A DNA stretch of 64,000 nucleotides from Perkinsus marinus ATCC 50983 (Eukaryota > Perkinsozoa > Perkinsida > Perkinsidae). The DNA is taken from contig NW_003211193.1 in the NCBI RefSeq assembly GCF_000006405.1, positions 1 to 64,000 of the forward strand, written 5' to 3'. Below are positions 12,816 to 24,586 of this stretch, one piece after another. A program made the position numbers and the translations under genes. Position 1 is the first letter of the stretch. Every line of letters starts with the position of its first letter. The notes below the pieces were generated by a model. That model was not told where the DNA came from, searched no databases, and saw only the letters and a list, made by a program, of their open reading frames with translations.

Positions 12816-14623
12816 GTGAGCGGCGAAGATTCTGATGATCAAATGCTATTGAGGAAGCAAGTTACCATAACCAAGAAAGGTCAAAAGGGTGCCTTCGCTT
12901 GGCTGAGTACCAGGCCTTGGCGAAATCGTGAAGACTTCGAGCGTTTCGTCAGTAAGAGTGAGCCAGTGATGATGCGACCACGATGCTTCTGCTGCCAGGC
13001 TCTGGCATCGACATTTTCAAGGGCTGGTTCATTACTTTCATGCTGGTTGAACATACCAGATCATCCTTTCATGTTGGTATGGATATGACCCATTGGCCCG
13101 TCATGCACATCTTCTCTAAAGTCATGAGGGTCAACACCCTTTCCCCTTCACCTGTTGGCTCTTAGGCGGCTTGCTCCCTCGATATGACCTGCTTCTCTAC
13201 AGCTTATGGTTTTATGTGTTATAGAAGCTACTTAGTGAATACCAAGAATAGGCCGCTCTCCACTACCCTTACCAGAGTCTTCCGGTACCTCCATCTCCCT
13301 TCACCTAAACTTGGTCATGTGCCTATTGCAGATCGGTCGGCCTCGTCTTTCTGGCTTTAATATTCATGAACATTACATTCAGCTTATCGGTGGCGGACCA
13401 CATGCCTGCTATGAGGGAGATTATCGAGCTTATAACGGTGCTGCAACACACTGTGTCTGGATCTCATGCATATCGTTTCCTGTTCAGCTCTCTACTGTAT
13501 ACTGGGATTTCCTGGCCGCCTTCCCCCTGGAGCTCCTCATGGGATTCCTCTCTACTAAGCCCATCATTGCCTTCTCTATGTGAGACTCACACCTTCGAGC
13601 TGTCATCAGAATGCCAACTTTCAGGCGGTATCGTCACCAGAGGCCTCTAGCGCGTCTGGTACTGTTTGCATTCCTTCTTGGTTGGCCACTTGTCCTCAGC
13701 ACTTACCACTTGACTCACTGTGATACCATCGGAGAAAGGTAAGACTATGGGATGATGTCCTCTAGCCGAGTTGTATGGTCAACAGGTATTTGGGCCTCTT
13801 CGTGGGCTGTCGTCCCTTGAAATTCCGAGCCACCAGATTTCCAGCCATACCGTATATGTTCTACTTCAATTTCGGCTGCATCGTCAGCCAGTTACTATTA
13901 GAATACTCGGGAGGCCTCCCTCGAGGTGAGGAGAGCGTTTGTGTACATGTATTAATGGCCTTTCATCTGGCAGCATCGGACATATCCCGCCGTTCGCATC
14001 TCCCGAGCTCCCAAGCTCTTGATGACCTGAGTGAAGTCTCTACTCCATCCCAAGTCGACAATGAAAGCGGCCTTCCGTCGCCCGCCACTTCTGGCACCCA
14101 CCGTCAAGACAACTTCCCACCATACCTAGCTGCTTTTGCCCTGCTATTGCTAGTAACGGCGCCATTGCTATCACCATGTAAAGCATGGCCTTCTCATTAT
14201 TCATAGGTGGAGCTGGCTTTTCTAACACCTCTCGCCAAGAATCCTCAAGTTGACTGGGAATATCTCGACTGGAATGGCTACGTCAGGTTTCCTATGTGAG
14301 TGGTATCACTGTGGACAGGGGGAACTATCACAAACGTGTTCAGGAACTACAAAGTTATTCTGGCGTGGGGAGTTCTCTCCCATTCCGTGCTCATAATCTC
14401 TATGTTTATCGCTGCCTTCATGAAGGACATTCCAACGGTAACAATGAACAGGATTCTGAATCCGCTCCACATTCATCTACAGGTCTCCCATGTTATCGAC
14501 TTCCTCGAGCATTGTGGAGCCAATGTCCTTCTATATCTCGTCATCAATTCCTTCATCATACACGTAATAAACCAACATCTAGCAGTGAATGGAAGTCCTT
14601 CATATCTAGGGTATGTTCCATAA
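12816..14623 (+). CDS. Multi-pass membrane protein, possible acyltransferase-3/OpgC-type
   Basis: The first exon (12,816-12,960) is hydrophilic (TITKKGQKGAFAW). The next reads GIDIFKGWFITFMLVEHTRS (about 12,998-13,055), resembling the opening D-x-x-(R/K)G-x-x-hydrophobic-H helix of acyltransferase-3/OpgC or heparan-glucosaminide acetyltransferase-like proteins. CFSTAYGFMCYRSYL (about 13,180-13,225) then fits the small-residue second helix of those families. Later exons are hydrophobic and clearly membrane-spanning: NVLLYLVINSFIIHVI near 14,520-14,575, and a stretch at 14,345-14,430. Frame changes between them imply several short introns. The acyltransferase assignment rests on two short motifs; another multi-span transporter-like family is possible. 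The 3' end is taken at the stop ending the last long hydrophobic exon. Confidence 0.42.
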
Positions 14624-15406
14624 TCACTGGGTCGCAAGTGGTAGGGCAGAGGATGAAGGTGACTCCCCCACTCTGGGTAAAGTGATCATCTTGGTACTTT
14701 CTAGATGCGCCACAGTCGTCGTCGTATTCTAATTTCACCTGGGAGATAATTGTGTTAGCCTATGCAGCTGGTGGGTCGCAGGTTGGATAGAATGCTCTGT
14801 TATCCTTTGAATCCAGGTACAATGGCGGCAACCAAGTTCATTCATTATCTAGCGAGGACCGGCAGGAAGTAGACATGCGCACAATATTTCGAGAAGAAGT
14901 TTATTCAATCTAAAGGCTTTGTATGAACGTTGTGCTCATCATCGACTCATTTATAGTAAAGACATTATGACTTAGATCTGCGACTTGCGTACTAGATCGG
15001 CGACCAAAGCCATCGGCATTTGCACTACATAGTGAGGAAGTCTCAATTATACGCGCAGCGTAAGACCTACATCACAATTTCTAGAAGAACACGCATTTCT
15101 TTTTCCCGAGCTATTTTCTACTCGGTAACAGATTAACGCCACGCCCCTCTTTGCAACTCCACAGATAGCATTGACCACTACCAACTAATCTCAGTAATTC
15201 AACTCTTCCTCGAAACAATGTTTCGTGTCAAGACTGAGTGAATACACTGTTAGGAACGTAAATAATGGTTATGACTATTCTAGTTACTACTGTTGTTGGA
15301 ATATCGCGAAGCGAAGAAAAACCTGCTACGTATCGCTGGTGAAAAGGTCGAAAAATAATGAATATATTATGATCGACTAGTAACGGCTGCAACTGCCGTT
15401 ACACGT
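14624..15406. other. Intergenic region between convergent genes
   Basis: AT-richer than its flanks, with no open frame of substance and no motif. It lies between the 3' ends of the membrane protein (+) and the myristoylated protein (-), so it probably holds both 3' UTRs. Confidence 0.45.
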
Positions 15407-16468
15407 CTAGTTGCGATGCTGCATCATAGCGTTCCTTCCAATCTGAACAGCCGCTTGGTTAAGCTTAGTAAGCTGACGGCATGGATGCATAAATTCGCTC
15501 ATGGCGAAGGCGATGAGAAGATCCTGAAAATAATGGTCAGAAAAGAACTGCTACTATTGAGTGCTTACATGCCCGGGGTTGCCTTCAAGATCAGTGGTCT
15601 TAACGATAACCTCATCAGCACCATCATTCTGCTTGTATTCCACATTGAACATGTTATCCACCTTCCACGTGCGATCCCAGTGCTCCCAGTTACCCTTCTC
15701 AACAGTCACGTCATAGTCTTTGCCATCGATAGACTAATATCATAATATAAACACACATGGTCGGGAAGCTTTCATCTTACCAGAGTGTAGCAGACGTTCT
15801 TAACCTTAGCAGTAGCATCCCAATCCTCATCGCTTTCCTTATCCTTCTCCTCGTCAACTTCAACCTCACACTTCGATATGCCCTTCATTTGCAAGCCGAC
15901 AGTAGCGAACTCACGACCGTCCTCGTCGGAGAACTTGGCAGAACGCTTGATCTTCCAACGGAGCTTAACCTTGAGCTCACTTTCGTCGAAATCGAACATG
16001 GAGTCCTTTGACTCATCACTGAAGGGGTAGCCACGTATGATACAAACGGTTCAAGAATAAAGCACATTACCTCTTGGAGTCGTCGGAGCCGTCCCAATCC
16101 ACATCCTTCGCACAGACGACGTTTTCTATACCAATTTCGCACTTACCCAGCACCTAGAGAAAAACCAATAAAGAACTACGGACAGAACACTGTATAGTAC
16201 GTGTTCACGCTCCTTGTTAACAAGGGAGAAGTTGGGAGTAGGATCACTGAAGTCGCTATCCGACTTGATCAAAAGCCATTGTTCATCGTTCTCATTGAAA
16301 ACTTCGAAGTTTCTGGAATCAGGGCTAGCCTGTGACTTCTTAATCTGATCATGATTGTAATGAGCACTTACGTTGAGGGAATACGGTGGAGCATACTACC
16401 TTGAAAGTGTGAGGCTTGCCAACCTCAGGATCATCAAGACCGGGAAGAGAGGAGAAACAGCCACCCAT
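15407..16468 (-). CDS. N-myristoylated membrane-tethered protein, Tubby/LURP-one-like fold suspected
   Basis: A clean six-exon model. The start at 16,468 gives MGGCFSS, a Gly2 myristoylation signal with a palmitoylatable Cys4, so membrane tethering is likely. Exons then read KSQASPDSRNFEVFNENDEQ, EHVLGKCEIGIENVVCAKDV, FDFDESELKVKLRWKIKR, SIDGKDYDVTVEKGNWEHWD and DLLIAFAMSEFMHP, ending at 15,407. Introns are about 45-65 nt with GT-AG ends. The protein is about 280 residues, beta-rich by alternation, with acidic loops and a final hydrophobic helix-like segment; that outline recalls LURP-one/Tubby-C proteins (known: beta barrel around a C-terminal hydrophobic helix, some lipid-binding). The fold assignment is an inference from layout, not from a diagnostic motif. 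No neighbour suggests a pathway. Confidence 0.6.
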
Positions 16469-17199
16469 ATATAAATAATAGAATGTAAAATGGAACTAAC
16501 TACTTCCACGACATTTGTGCTCTTCCGAAAATACATATAAATGACCACGATCGTCATCAGTCTCTCCAACCGTTAGCAAGACCACTGGTCACACTCGATG
16601 AAGGACAAACTTGAAGGAAACGAAGCTAAACAGATGGACTGCTAGGGCAGCAGCCTCTAACACAATGACTGTCCCTCCTGCTCGGTCGGCCCCGACTGAG
16701 GCTCCGACGAAAATACATGGCTAATACCGAACCTTCTCATTCGACTGAGGAAGGTTTATTAAACTTACCCATCCGCCTCCACCGAGTGGCTGGGGTTTGC
16801 CCGTATTGTCGATTTTCGTTCCTTCGCCCCTCTATCCGTGTTTCCACTGATCGAGAAGATGTTGTGCTGTTCCAACTTAGAACTGCGCGGAGATTTTAGC
16901 GCGCGCCCGAAAAGTCAGACTTGGGCGATCGGTGCGATTCGCCGTGTGTTACGCTCAGCAGCATCTGACTAGGTAAAGTAGTAATACTCGCTCTGCTTGG
17001 CTCGATGGCCTTTCTGGTTTAAGGTTGCTGGTCGGTGGAGAGGAAGCTGCAGAGCCTCTGAGGCGGATCAAGCCGCCACCTACGCTTGAGTAGGGTGGAC
17101 TTCGTAGTACATGGCTGTCTGCCTCCGTCGATGATGGGAGGAGGGAGCCTTATATGTTAGTCATAACGATATGTGGAGGCTGCCGCCCAAGGAGACAGG
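16469..17199. other. Intergenic region, promoter side of the myristoylated gene
   Basis: A 60-codon plus-strand frame at 16,717-16,899 has no motif and is probably not a gene. Upstream regulatory DNA for the minus-strand gene and for the plus-strand tract beyond is expected here, but no element is recognisable. Confidence 0.35.
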
Positions 17200-20100
17200 A
17201 CTGTATCTACTCTACAGGCGTTAGCGTTGGATATGGCAATACATGAGGCTGTGGAGGGAGGGCTGATGGGATTATTTTACTCTTACTGGTTAGTTAAGTG
17301 AATTGTCAAATGATGGTTCGAGCAGTTTGTAAGTTCCAATTCTGTGTTAAGGGCGGAGGTGATGACCTGCTGCTGCTATGTAATAGGCGTTATGTTGGTC
17401 GTGATGTAGGTGATCAAGGCCGAAATACTATGATATATATAACTTTATCGTCTGGAGAATCTCTGAGGGGTTAGAAAGCATCAGAGGCGTTAGAGGACGT
17501 TTAAGAGGGAACTACCAGAGATGAGATGGGTGCAGAGGAGCATTTGTAAGAGCGCTTGTGATGGCAAGTTGGACTCCCGATTAGAAGCGTCTAGGTCTTG
17601 TCGGAAACGGAAATTGATAACATCGAGGTTTCCAACGTTTATTGTTGTCGATGTTGATGCCAACCTAGGCGCCAACCTCATGCACGCACTGATCGCTGTA
17701 GTGATCGGAGTACCATCAGCGATGACTATTAATATACCTGGCATGGTATCAAGAACAGGTTCTCTCTCTAATGCGGATCTATCCAGCTGACGTACCTTGA
17801 TGATGGCATATAGGTTGTACTGAGTTGGGAAGTATCACCATAATCGTAGCAGATTGCTGGGGAGTCAGGGAGAAAACATGCGACATGGTCAGGACCGAGA
17901 TATGGTATGTCTTCAGTATCTTTCGTGCTCTTCATGATCTCTAGATAATATCGGGCGTGATAAATCATTCATCATGACTTCTCCATTCGTCATGTATGTG
18001 GGGAGTCCAGTGCAGCTAGCCCTTAACCGTTCATGTTTCTTATCAAGTTCACTTCTGCGTTATGGGATGGCCTCGTTTATGGAGTTTGCTCTCTCAGCCA
18101 TTACTTGTGTATGCCTCGGAGTAGGCCTGGGGCCATAAGAAGATGCCATCGAGTGTTTATGTACCTGACTAGCCTTCTGACAGTAAAAGCGATAACCCTC
18201 TCTTCCAACAAGGCCGTGACAAGTGGAGACGGAGGCAGGGGAGGAGGTGGCGATGATATGTAATAAGCTGGAGTCATTCGCAGTCTCCGGTTGACACCTC
18301 CTATCCCTCTAGGGCCGTCCTTGCTGATCTCGTCAACACAGTATCTAACAGTCAGCTGTCCCTAAGTGTTCAACCAACCGATACAGACTCTAATGCCTCA
18401 AGCCCGACTACTGACTCCGGGACAGTATTAATGACTGCTGAACAGTTGGCGAAGAATGGGTGAGTCCAGCTACTATGCTTGTTGTTGTTGATATGTTATG
18501 AGTGTTCTTAGGAATAGTATGGCGGCACGGTTGGATACCATTGAGACATCAATAAGGAGTCAACTACATGGTGTGCAGAGGATAGAGACTGGCCATTGGG
18601 ACGAGGTGCCGATTGGACTCACTTCATTACAGCCGCTTATTTGGCTCTCTTTCTAGCTTAACCGGACCCATTACAATATACAGTCGACGCGAATACAGCA
18701 GGAGAACAATGAGAAGAGCCGACAAGCATGCTTGGTGAGCCGTATGGTGAGGACAAACGACAGAGTGGACCACTGGGTAGGTGTCCAATAACGAGGCCTC
18801 GGTAGAGCTCAACAATTTACTACGGGATATGATATCAGGAGCAGAGCAGGTTAATGATGATGTGGTGAGTGATGATGATGATGACAGGGTTGGGGAATCA
18901 TCACTGTACTGTCATAGGCTACTGCCAACAAAGTAAAGAGAAGGATGGAACTTGACTTGGTAATAACAATACCACGGCAGACATTAGCGTTACATGCTTT
19001 ATGGTTATATCTTTCTCAGTCTAAATTCAACGATAGGATAAGCAGTCTTGATGCATGGCTGTTGAATATGGATAAGTGGACCAAGTTCGTATTAGACCAG
19101 ACCGGCAACCGTAAGTGGGGGCAAGTCTAACAGGATATGCACAGTGCCTCCCTGATCAGTTGACCGGGCTCAAGCTCGACTGCTCAGATGGGGAGATGAA
19201 ACTAGATCGACGCTTAATACACACGAGGTGGGAGGCTTCAATAAACCCGGTTCATCTTGATACGGTCTATTTCAGATTGGTGTGGTAAAGTTAGGGCGGG
19301 AAATGTTCAATCTCGAGACATCAATTCTCACACTACAGGAGACGATAATGTCTGCGGCAGGGAGTGTTGGATGTGAGCCTTGTTGTGTCTTACCTTCCTT
19401 GCTGTACCAGCATAGCAATATGTATAGATAAACCAATGCTATTGACGATACCAGAGGCTGGTGGAGGCAACGACTGGCTCTATACGCCCTTCACCTAATT
19501 ATGGTGCTCGTCGTCGTCTTATCAGCCGAAGCTGGAAGTGATCATAGTTGTAGTCGTAGTGCATGGTGCTTTAATAAGTTAGTGCCTTACCAAGGGGATC
19601 TTGTGTGTGTGGTACTCAGGCATTGTGTTGTGATCAATACTCAACTAGAGCAGTTACTAGTAACCTATCATCAGTATTCCATTGTGTAGTGAATGTATAT
19701 ATTGTATGAGTATCCATTCCCAACGCTCAACGTTGTAGGCTATGTTGTATGAGGAGAGGAGAGATGTACCGCCAGATGAGCGCCACTCCCCCTTAGCCCA
19801 TAGCGGTCGAACTTGTCGTGTCGGGTTTCAGTGATTCGGCGAGGTATGTACTTTGGTAGCAAGGAGTTAGACTGCAAACGTGACAGAGGAGGAGGGCGTG
19901 GAGAGGGGACCACTAGAAGAGAGCGCGTCGGCATTTGGTAGGCGGATATCTCCTTTATCAGGCCCGGGTGAGTGGGCCCTCGATGGAACGGTTGGGGGGG
20001 CCTTGCATAGCGTCCCATTCCGACACATCGAATCATCGTCGTAGACCACTATCATTTGTCACAGCGCAACGGATTGACATTTGACGATGTACGTTGGGTA

Positions 20101-20660
20101 TCGCACGGACTATTGTGGTGTCCACTGCTGAATCAACGCAGAAGTTGAGGGAGCATGTCTGGTGGGAGCTCAGAGATTCAGAGTAAAGCTGTGGGTCCTG
20201 ATCAGCGCTTCATTGTAACCACTAGCTGTTATTATGCTCGAGTGCGAGCGACTGGTCGTGCTGTCACCCCTCCACCTCCTCGTCCTCGCTATCCTCCATA
20301 TGCATCCTTCCTAGCATTGTCAATGTTCCGGTTACTGCGGTTCTGGTCACTGGTCATAAGTCAGACACTCATGCATTGACTGGTGTATTCTTGAGAGCAT
20401 GTAGACTGGTCCAGACTATAGGTGCATGTCGATTACAACGCATCGTCCCTCCTTTTCCTCAGAGAGGTATAAGTTAGATATGGCAGTAAGTGTAGCACGG
20501 AGTCTGCACGCTCTATTGAGCAGACTTGAGAACGGCTATAATATCCCCTTGCATAGGCGAGCAAGAATTCTTCGCACGAAGTGCTTTTTAACCCCATCAT
20601 CGCCACTCCCGTCACTGCGTCCTTATAGATGCCTACTCAATGGTAGTCCGAGTGAGTAAT
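17200..20660 (+). CDS. Unrecognised multi-exon coding tract(s)
   Basis: Several plus-strand open stretches are linked by plausible GT...AG joins: 17,207-17,300 (TLQALALDMAIHEAVEG), 18,290-18,460 (Ser/Thr-rich), 18,512-18,600 (RLDTIETSIRSQLHGVQRIE), 18,790-18,910 (acidic, DDVVSDDDDD), 18,925-19,128 (LALHALWLYLSQSKFND and a Trp-rich helix), 19,274-19,370 (REMFNLETSILTLQETI). The last patches at 20,040-20,660 are Pro-rich. The pieces look predominantly helical, partly coiled-coil. No domain family is recognised, and one gene or two cannot be decided. It lies directly upstream of the foldback-like element, which may interrupt a 3' part. Confidence 0.3.
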
Positions 20661-20888
20661 GGACCCTGTCTAGTCATCTATTAGCTCTTCTACCCCATCA
20701 CTTGAATGCTGCACTATACCGTTGATGGGCTCAATCAGGGAGCTGCCTTGAGAGGCTCCCGGCTTCAAAACGGAAGAAGTAGTGTAGAGCGAGGAATGAT
20801 ATCAATACATGATAAAAGTGTCCATGGAGTTTCTGTGATGTAGAGTTTGTATCATCGATGGTGTTGAAGGGAGGCTATTGTTGATGCT

Positions 20889-21089
20889 CTATACCTTTCA
20901 GAAATCTTTTTGGCGGATTAGGCTACCGATTAAGCGGATAAGGAGGTCACCTTCGCGGATAGGGACATCAATTTAGCGATGAGAGTCGAATAGGGAAATC
21001 AATTTCGCGAATAAAGACATCAATTTCATGATTAAGGAATGCAATTTCACAAACAAGGACATCGATTTCGGGTTAGAGTTCCATCTACA
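20889..21089 (+). repeat. Left arm of 201-bp inverted repeat
   Basis: It begins CTATACCTTTCAG and ends GTTCCATCTACA. It matches the reverse complement of the right arm along its length by eye. Confidence 0.85.
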
Positions 21090-21281
21090 CAGAAGATTCT
21101 TCGTGCTGCTAGAATTGAGTGATGATGTGTAAATGAATCCTTCACGCTGCGCAGAAACATCCTCCCCGAAATTATTTCTGAGAAGATGTAGTCCATGCGG
21201 AAGCCGGGCCTGAAGGACCTGGCGCACAATGACGCCTCCTTCGAGGTTCATGAGAGGAATAAGCACGAGACAGAAACGCTT

Positions 21282-21381
21282 NNNNNNNNNNNNNNNNNNN
21301 NNNNNNNNNNNNNNNNNNNNNNNNNNNNNNNNNNNNNNNNNNNNNNNNNNNNNNNNNNNNNNNNNNNNNNNNNNNNNNNNN
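21282..21381. other. Assembly gap (100 N)
   Basis: A run of exactly 100 N, the conventional length for a gap of unknown size. It lies inside the inverted repeat, as expected where a hairpin blocked assembly. Confidence 0.98.
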
Positions 21382-21582
21382 TGTAGATGGAACTCTAACC
21401 CGAAATCGATGTCCTTGTTTGTGAAATTGCATTCCTTAATCATGAAATTGATGTCTTTATTCGCGAAATTGATTTCCCTATTCGACTCTCATCGCTAAAT
21501 TGATGTCCCTATCCGCGAAGGTGACCTCCTTATCCGCTTAATCGGTAGCCTAATCCGCCAAAAAGATTTCTGAAAGGTATAG
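21382..21582 (-). repeat. Right arm of 201-bp inverted repeat
   Basis: Starts at the first base after the N gap with TGTAGATGGAAC and ends GAAAGGTATAG. It is the reverse complement of the left arm. Confidence 0.85.
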
Positions 21583-21839
21583 TTGATGTTGATATTGTCA
21601 CCACTCAGCCTACGTGTAGGCATCTCGAATCGGTGTATGCTATTACGGCGATTGAGTGTGATGACACACCAGAGTTACCAATCTATACGGGCACCACCTC
21701 AATCGGTTTATGCGCCCGGTGTGGTATGTGGAACGCCGCCGAGGCACTTCTGTGGAATCCCTTCAAAGTCGAGCGCGCCGTCGTCCACCTCTAGTGGTGT
21801 ATCAAAAGTGGAGGATATCAGTGAATTCTTGGCCTTGGC

Positions 21840-24331
21840 CCGGAATGATTTGAACCTAGTACGCTGCTACCCTGGACATAATACATCATACCTGTAGGTA
21901 GCCAAGGACCTTGCAGAGTCTAATACAATTGACGATAAAACTTTGCAGTGGATGCGGAATGTGAGAGGAAGCGGGGTGCGTATTTCAGCTGGAAGTGTGG
22001 TATCAACTTTTAGTATCGAGTCAGTAACTCGCATGAGACCCCTGATGAAGCCAATCATATTTTAAGGTGGACGTTCATATGTTCAGCGGTAGACCCCCCA
22101 CGAAGGGAGAGAGGAAGCCTCATCATCATCGTCATGTAACAGATACCATTCATCGGCTTTGGTATCCTCGATAATTCCCTCATGCTCATCTTCGGCGAGC
22201 AAATAGATAACTCCCTATGCGTGGTCATGGGATTCAGGTGCAGCCCTCTACAACACCATCATCATCATTACTTGTCTTTGTCATCATCATCAGCACTCTA
22301 GCTGCTGCGGGCCTAGGCAACGCCTTTTCTGACCTCGCCGGTGTTTTTGCCGGCTCTCATATAGAGCATCAAGCTGAGCTGTAGCCGCCTTACTGGTGCT
22401 CTGTGCCAATAGTTAAGTGTTATCCTCAGGCGTGGTATCAAGGTGCCACAAGTATCCCTCCAAACACAGAGGAGTCGGAAGTTCAAAGTAATATTCTTCC
22501 TCTTCCTCGACTACTATCTGGATTTGGCATCAGATGGCTAAGAGCTTCGGGCAGGCCGCAGGGCTCTTCTTCGGGTGTCTTATCGGGATGGCACCCCTAC
22601 TATGGTTGGACCCGCTCAAGGCTGAGCGCACTCGTTTACAGAGTGATCGGCTACTCAACAAAGCGGCTCACACTTTCGGGATCGAGTGTGGTCTCAGATA
22701 AACGGCGAGAGATATTCAATGAAACCATTGGTGAATTGTGTAAGATTCTTGGAGCTAAAAGTGGGGTGTTGATGCTGGTGGACAAGGAGAAGAATGAGCT
22801 TTTCAGCGAGACGGGTGACTCTAAGGGTGTTTTCAGGTGGACAAGAAACTCTATCGTGTCCTATCACCAAGCCTTGTTCCACTGCTAGGTCACCGATTGA
22901 TGCGGATAAAGCAGGCATCATGGGATATGTCGCTGCTACTGGGCAGATGGTCAATATCGAGGATGTCTCCAAGACTGATTTTTATGACAAAACAAGGTGC
23001 TCCACCCGTTAGCGTCGATACCTCTCTTCTACACTGTCTCGATCAGGCATGATAATTATCATGGTCATGGCTTTGAGGCTGGTGCCGTTATATGCATGCC
23101 CATCTTTGACTCCTTAGGGAACGTATTAGGTGCTCTTTGCTATTTCCATCTGATGTGTAGGGTCTCTCTGTAGGGGTCGTAGAACTGGCGAAGTCTCGTC
23201 ACTCTGGTAGAACATTCAGTGAGAAGGATGAAGATCTGCTAGCTGCAATGTCCTCGCATATTGCTACTTATTTACGCGGCGAGGATGCTCCTCAAGGCTT
23301 CAGAGCTGTAGGAGTATAGACACCCAGAGGCAATATCATTTAAGCCTTAGGTTTTGCATGCCTGTTCCTCCAACATGCTTGTCAAGTCTTCTCGAGTTCT
23401 CCTTTCGCAACAACAAAGGGAGGAAAGGCTCTTCGCTGATGTGATGCAAGAAGTGAAGAGGATCATGAAAGCTGGTGAGCGGCGAATGCTGGCTTCATCA
23501 TGATTAGCTCTGTCTTCTTAGAGGCGGCCATGTTGATGCTCATGGACGACTCCTCCTCCCCTGATGAGCCACCAGTACTTTACACTAAGTACTGTGAAGG
23601 GATTGATATCAGCGAGACGACGCCTATTGACACGGGCATCATGGGTTATGTTGCTCGAACAGGGAAGCCATTCATTGCTGATGATGTGAGAGAAGCCGGT
23701 GATTTGTACGATCCTCAACGTCATGAGAACTACAGAGGCACTGGCAAGCCGGTCCGATCTGTCATGTGTGTAAGATTACTGTCTATTGTTCATCACTGTC
23801 CATACGGACTTTCAAGATCCCGATATTCGATACACGGAGGAGGGTTATTGGCGTAATTGAAGTTATCAATAAGAAATCACAGCGGGGCGACTTGGACTTT
23901 TTCACGGGTAGTAGATAGGATAGTGTTGAATATTGAAGTACGCTCTACCTAGAGCGAGATAAGGATATTCTCGGTAACATAGCCAATCATGTTGCATTGA
24001 ATGTTGAAGGTACAGGATCTAGTTTGAGGAAGGTAAGTGCCATGCAACTAATCATTGGATAGTTGCATCGATCGTGGTCTTAGGTGCTTCGTATGGTCCG
24101 GGAACAGAGCAACACTACAGCGCAGATCGTGCGCTCTGCATCATCATCACTCAGGCCGATTCAGCTAGATCCCGACCAGTCGAGATCACAACCTAACCTA
24201 GTCGTGAAGGTGGCACGCGGCACCCAGGTAGGACGATGAACAGCAAGATCTCGTGGATTCTCAGAAGGCTGGCCGTCAACAGTGACTCATCTCTTCAGAC
24301 GACATCTACCACGGAGCACAAGCCTGTCTAG
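21840..24331 (+). CDS. TMEM65-like membrane domain fused to two GAF domains
   Basis: The TMEM65 part is spread over short exons: ANHILRWTFICSA (to 22,088), intron 22,089-22,142, IPFIGFGILDNSLMLIFGEQ (from 22,143), then across an intron STLAAAGLGNAFSDLAGV (about 22,290-22,345), then after two more introns MAKSFGQAAGLFFGCLIGMA (from 22,534). These match TMEM65 core motifs (IPFVGFGFLDN, STMAAAALGN-x-x-SD-x-AG, GCxLGMFPL). GAF 1 follows (GAKSGVLMLVDKEKNELF; GIMGYVAATGQMVNIEDV; about 22,700-23,160), then a linker and GAF 2 (AAMLMLMDDSSSP; GIMGYVARTGKPFIADDV; IGVIEVINKK; about 23,500-23,990). The last short exon ends at 24,331. Known: TMEM65 acts at the inner mitochondrial membrane in Na+/Ca2+ exchange; GAF domains bind cyclic nucleotides or other small ligands. 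No phosphodiesterase or cyclase catalytic domain follows. The N-terminal limit is approximate. Confidence 0.75.
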
Positions 24332-24454
24332 AACTTGGCAGTCGTCTCACTAACGATGCCATAAGTTATGCTACATCCTTTTGTCACAATAGATTCTGAC
24401 TGTCTCTCTACTTCGGTTGTCCTCTCGTGTTCAGTTATCGGCCTCGTGTTGAGC

Positions 24455-24567
24455 GCGTATGGTCATGCGAGTCCTACAGTATCCTTCTGAGGGCCACACC
24501 TCTTAAAGTTCTCTATAACTGGATCCCCCCTCCACAGGCTGGTAAATGCGTCAAAAAAAATCAACAT
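24455..24567 (+). repeat. Dispersed repeat R3, copy 1
   Basis: The segment around CTTCTGAGGGCCACACCTCT, continuing through CCTCCACAGGCTGGTAAATG, recurs with few differences at about 60,035-60,150. It lies between the 3' ends of two convergent genes. Confidence 0.6.
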
Positions 24568-24586
24568 TTCCGGTATACCGCTGTGT

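Larger units (their letters stand above)
20881..21590. mobile_element. Foldback-like element: 201-bp inverted arms, interrupted by the assembly gap
   Basis: The arm at 20,889-21,089 is an apparently exact reverse complement of 21,382-21,582. Both arms contain degenerate sub-repeats of about 21 nt around ACATCAATTTCGCG, which read on one strand as a seven-residue repeat (roughly D/E-I-N-F-x-N-K). Immediately outside are TTGATGCT (20,881-20,888) and TTGATGTT (21,583-21,590), a candidate 8-bp target duplication with one mismatch. Between left arm and gap (21,090-21,281) lies unique sequence that is open on the minus strand but unrecognised. Foldback elements are known for long modular terminal repeats with internal sub-repeats. 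The right arm abuts the gap, so the arms may be longer, and misassembly must be considered. Confidence 0.55.

Noticed and set aside
20889-21582. Pure assembly-artefact explanation for the inverted repeat
   Set aside because: Not excluded, but the flanking TTGATGCT/TTGATGTT pair and different outer flanks favour a real insertion; kept as a stated caveat.
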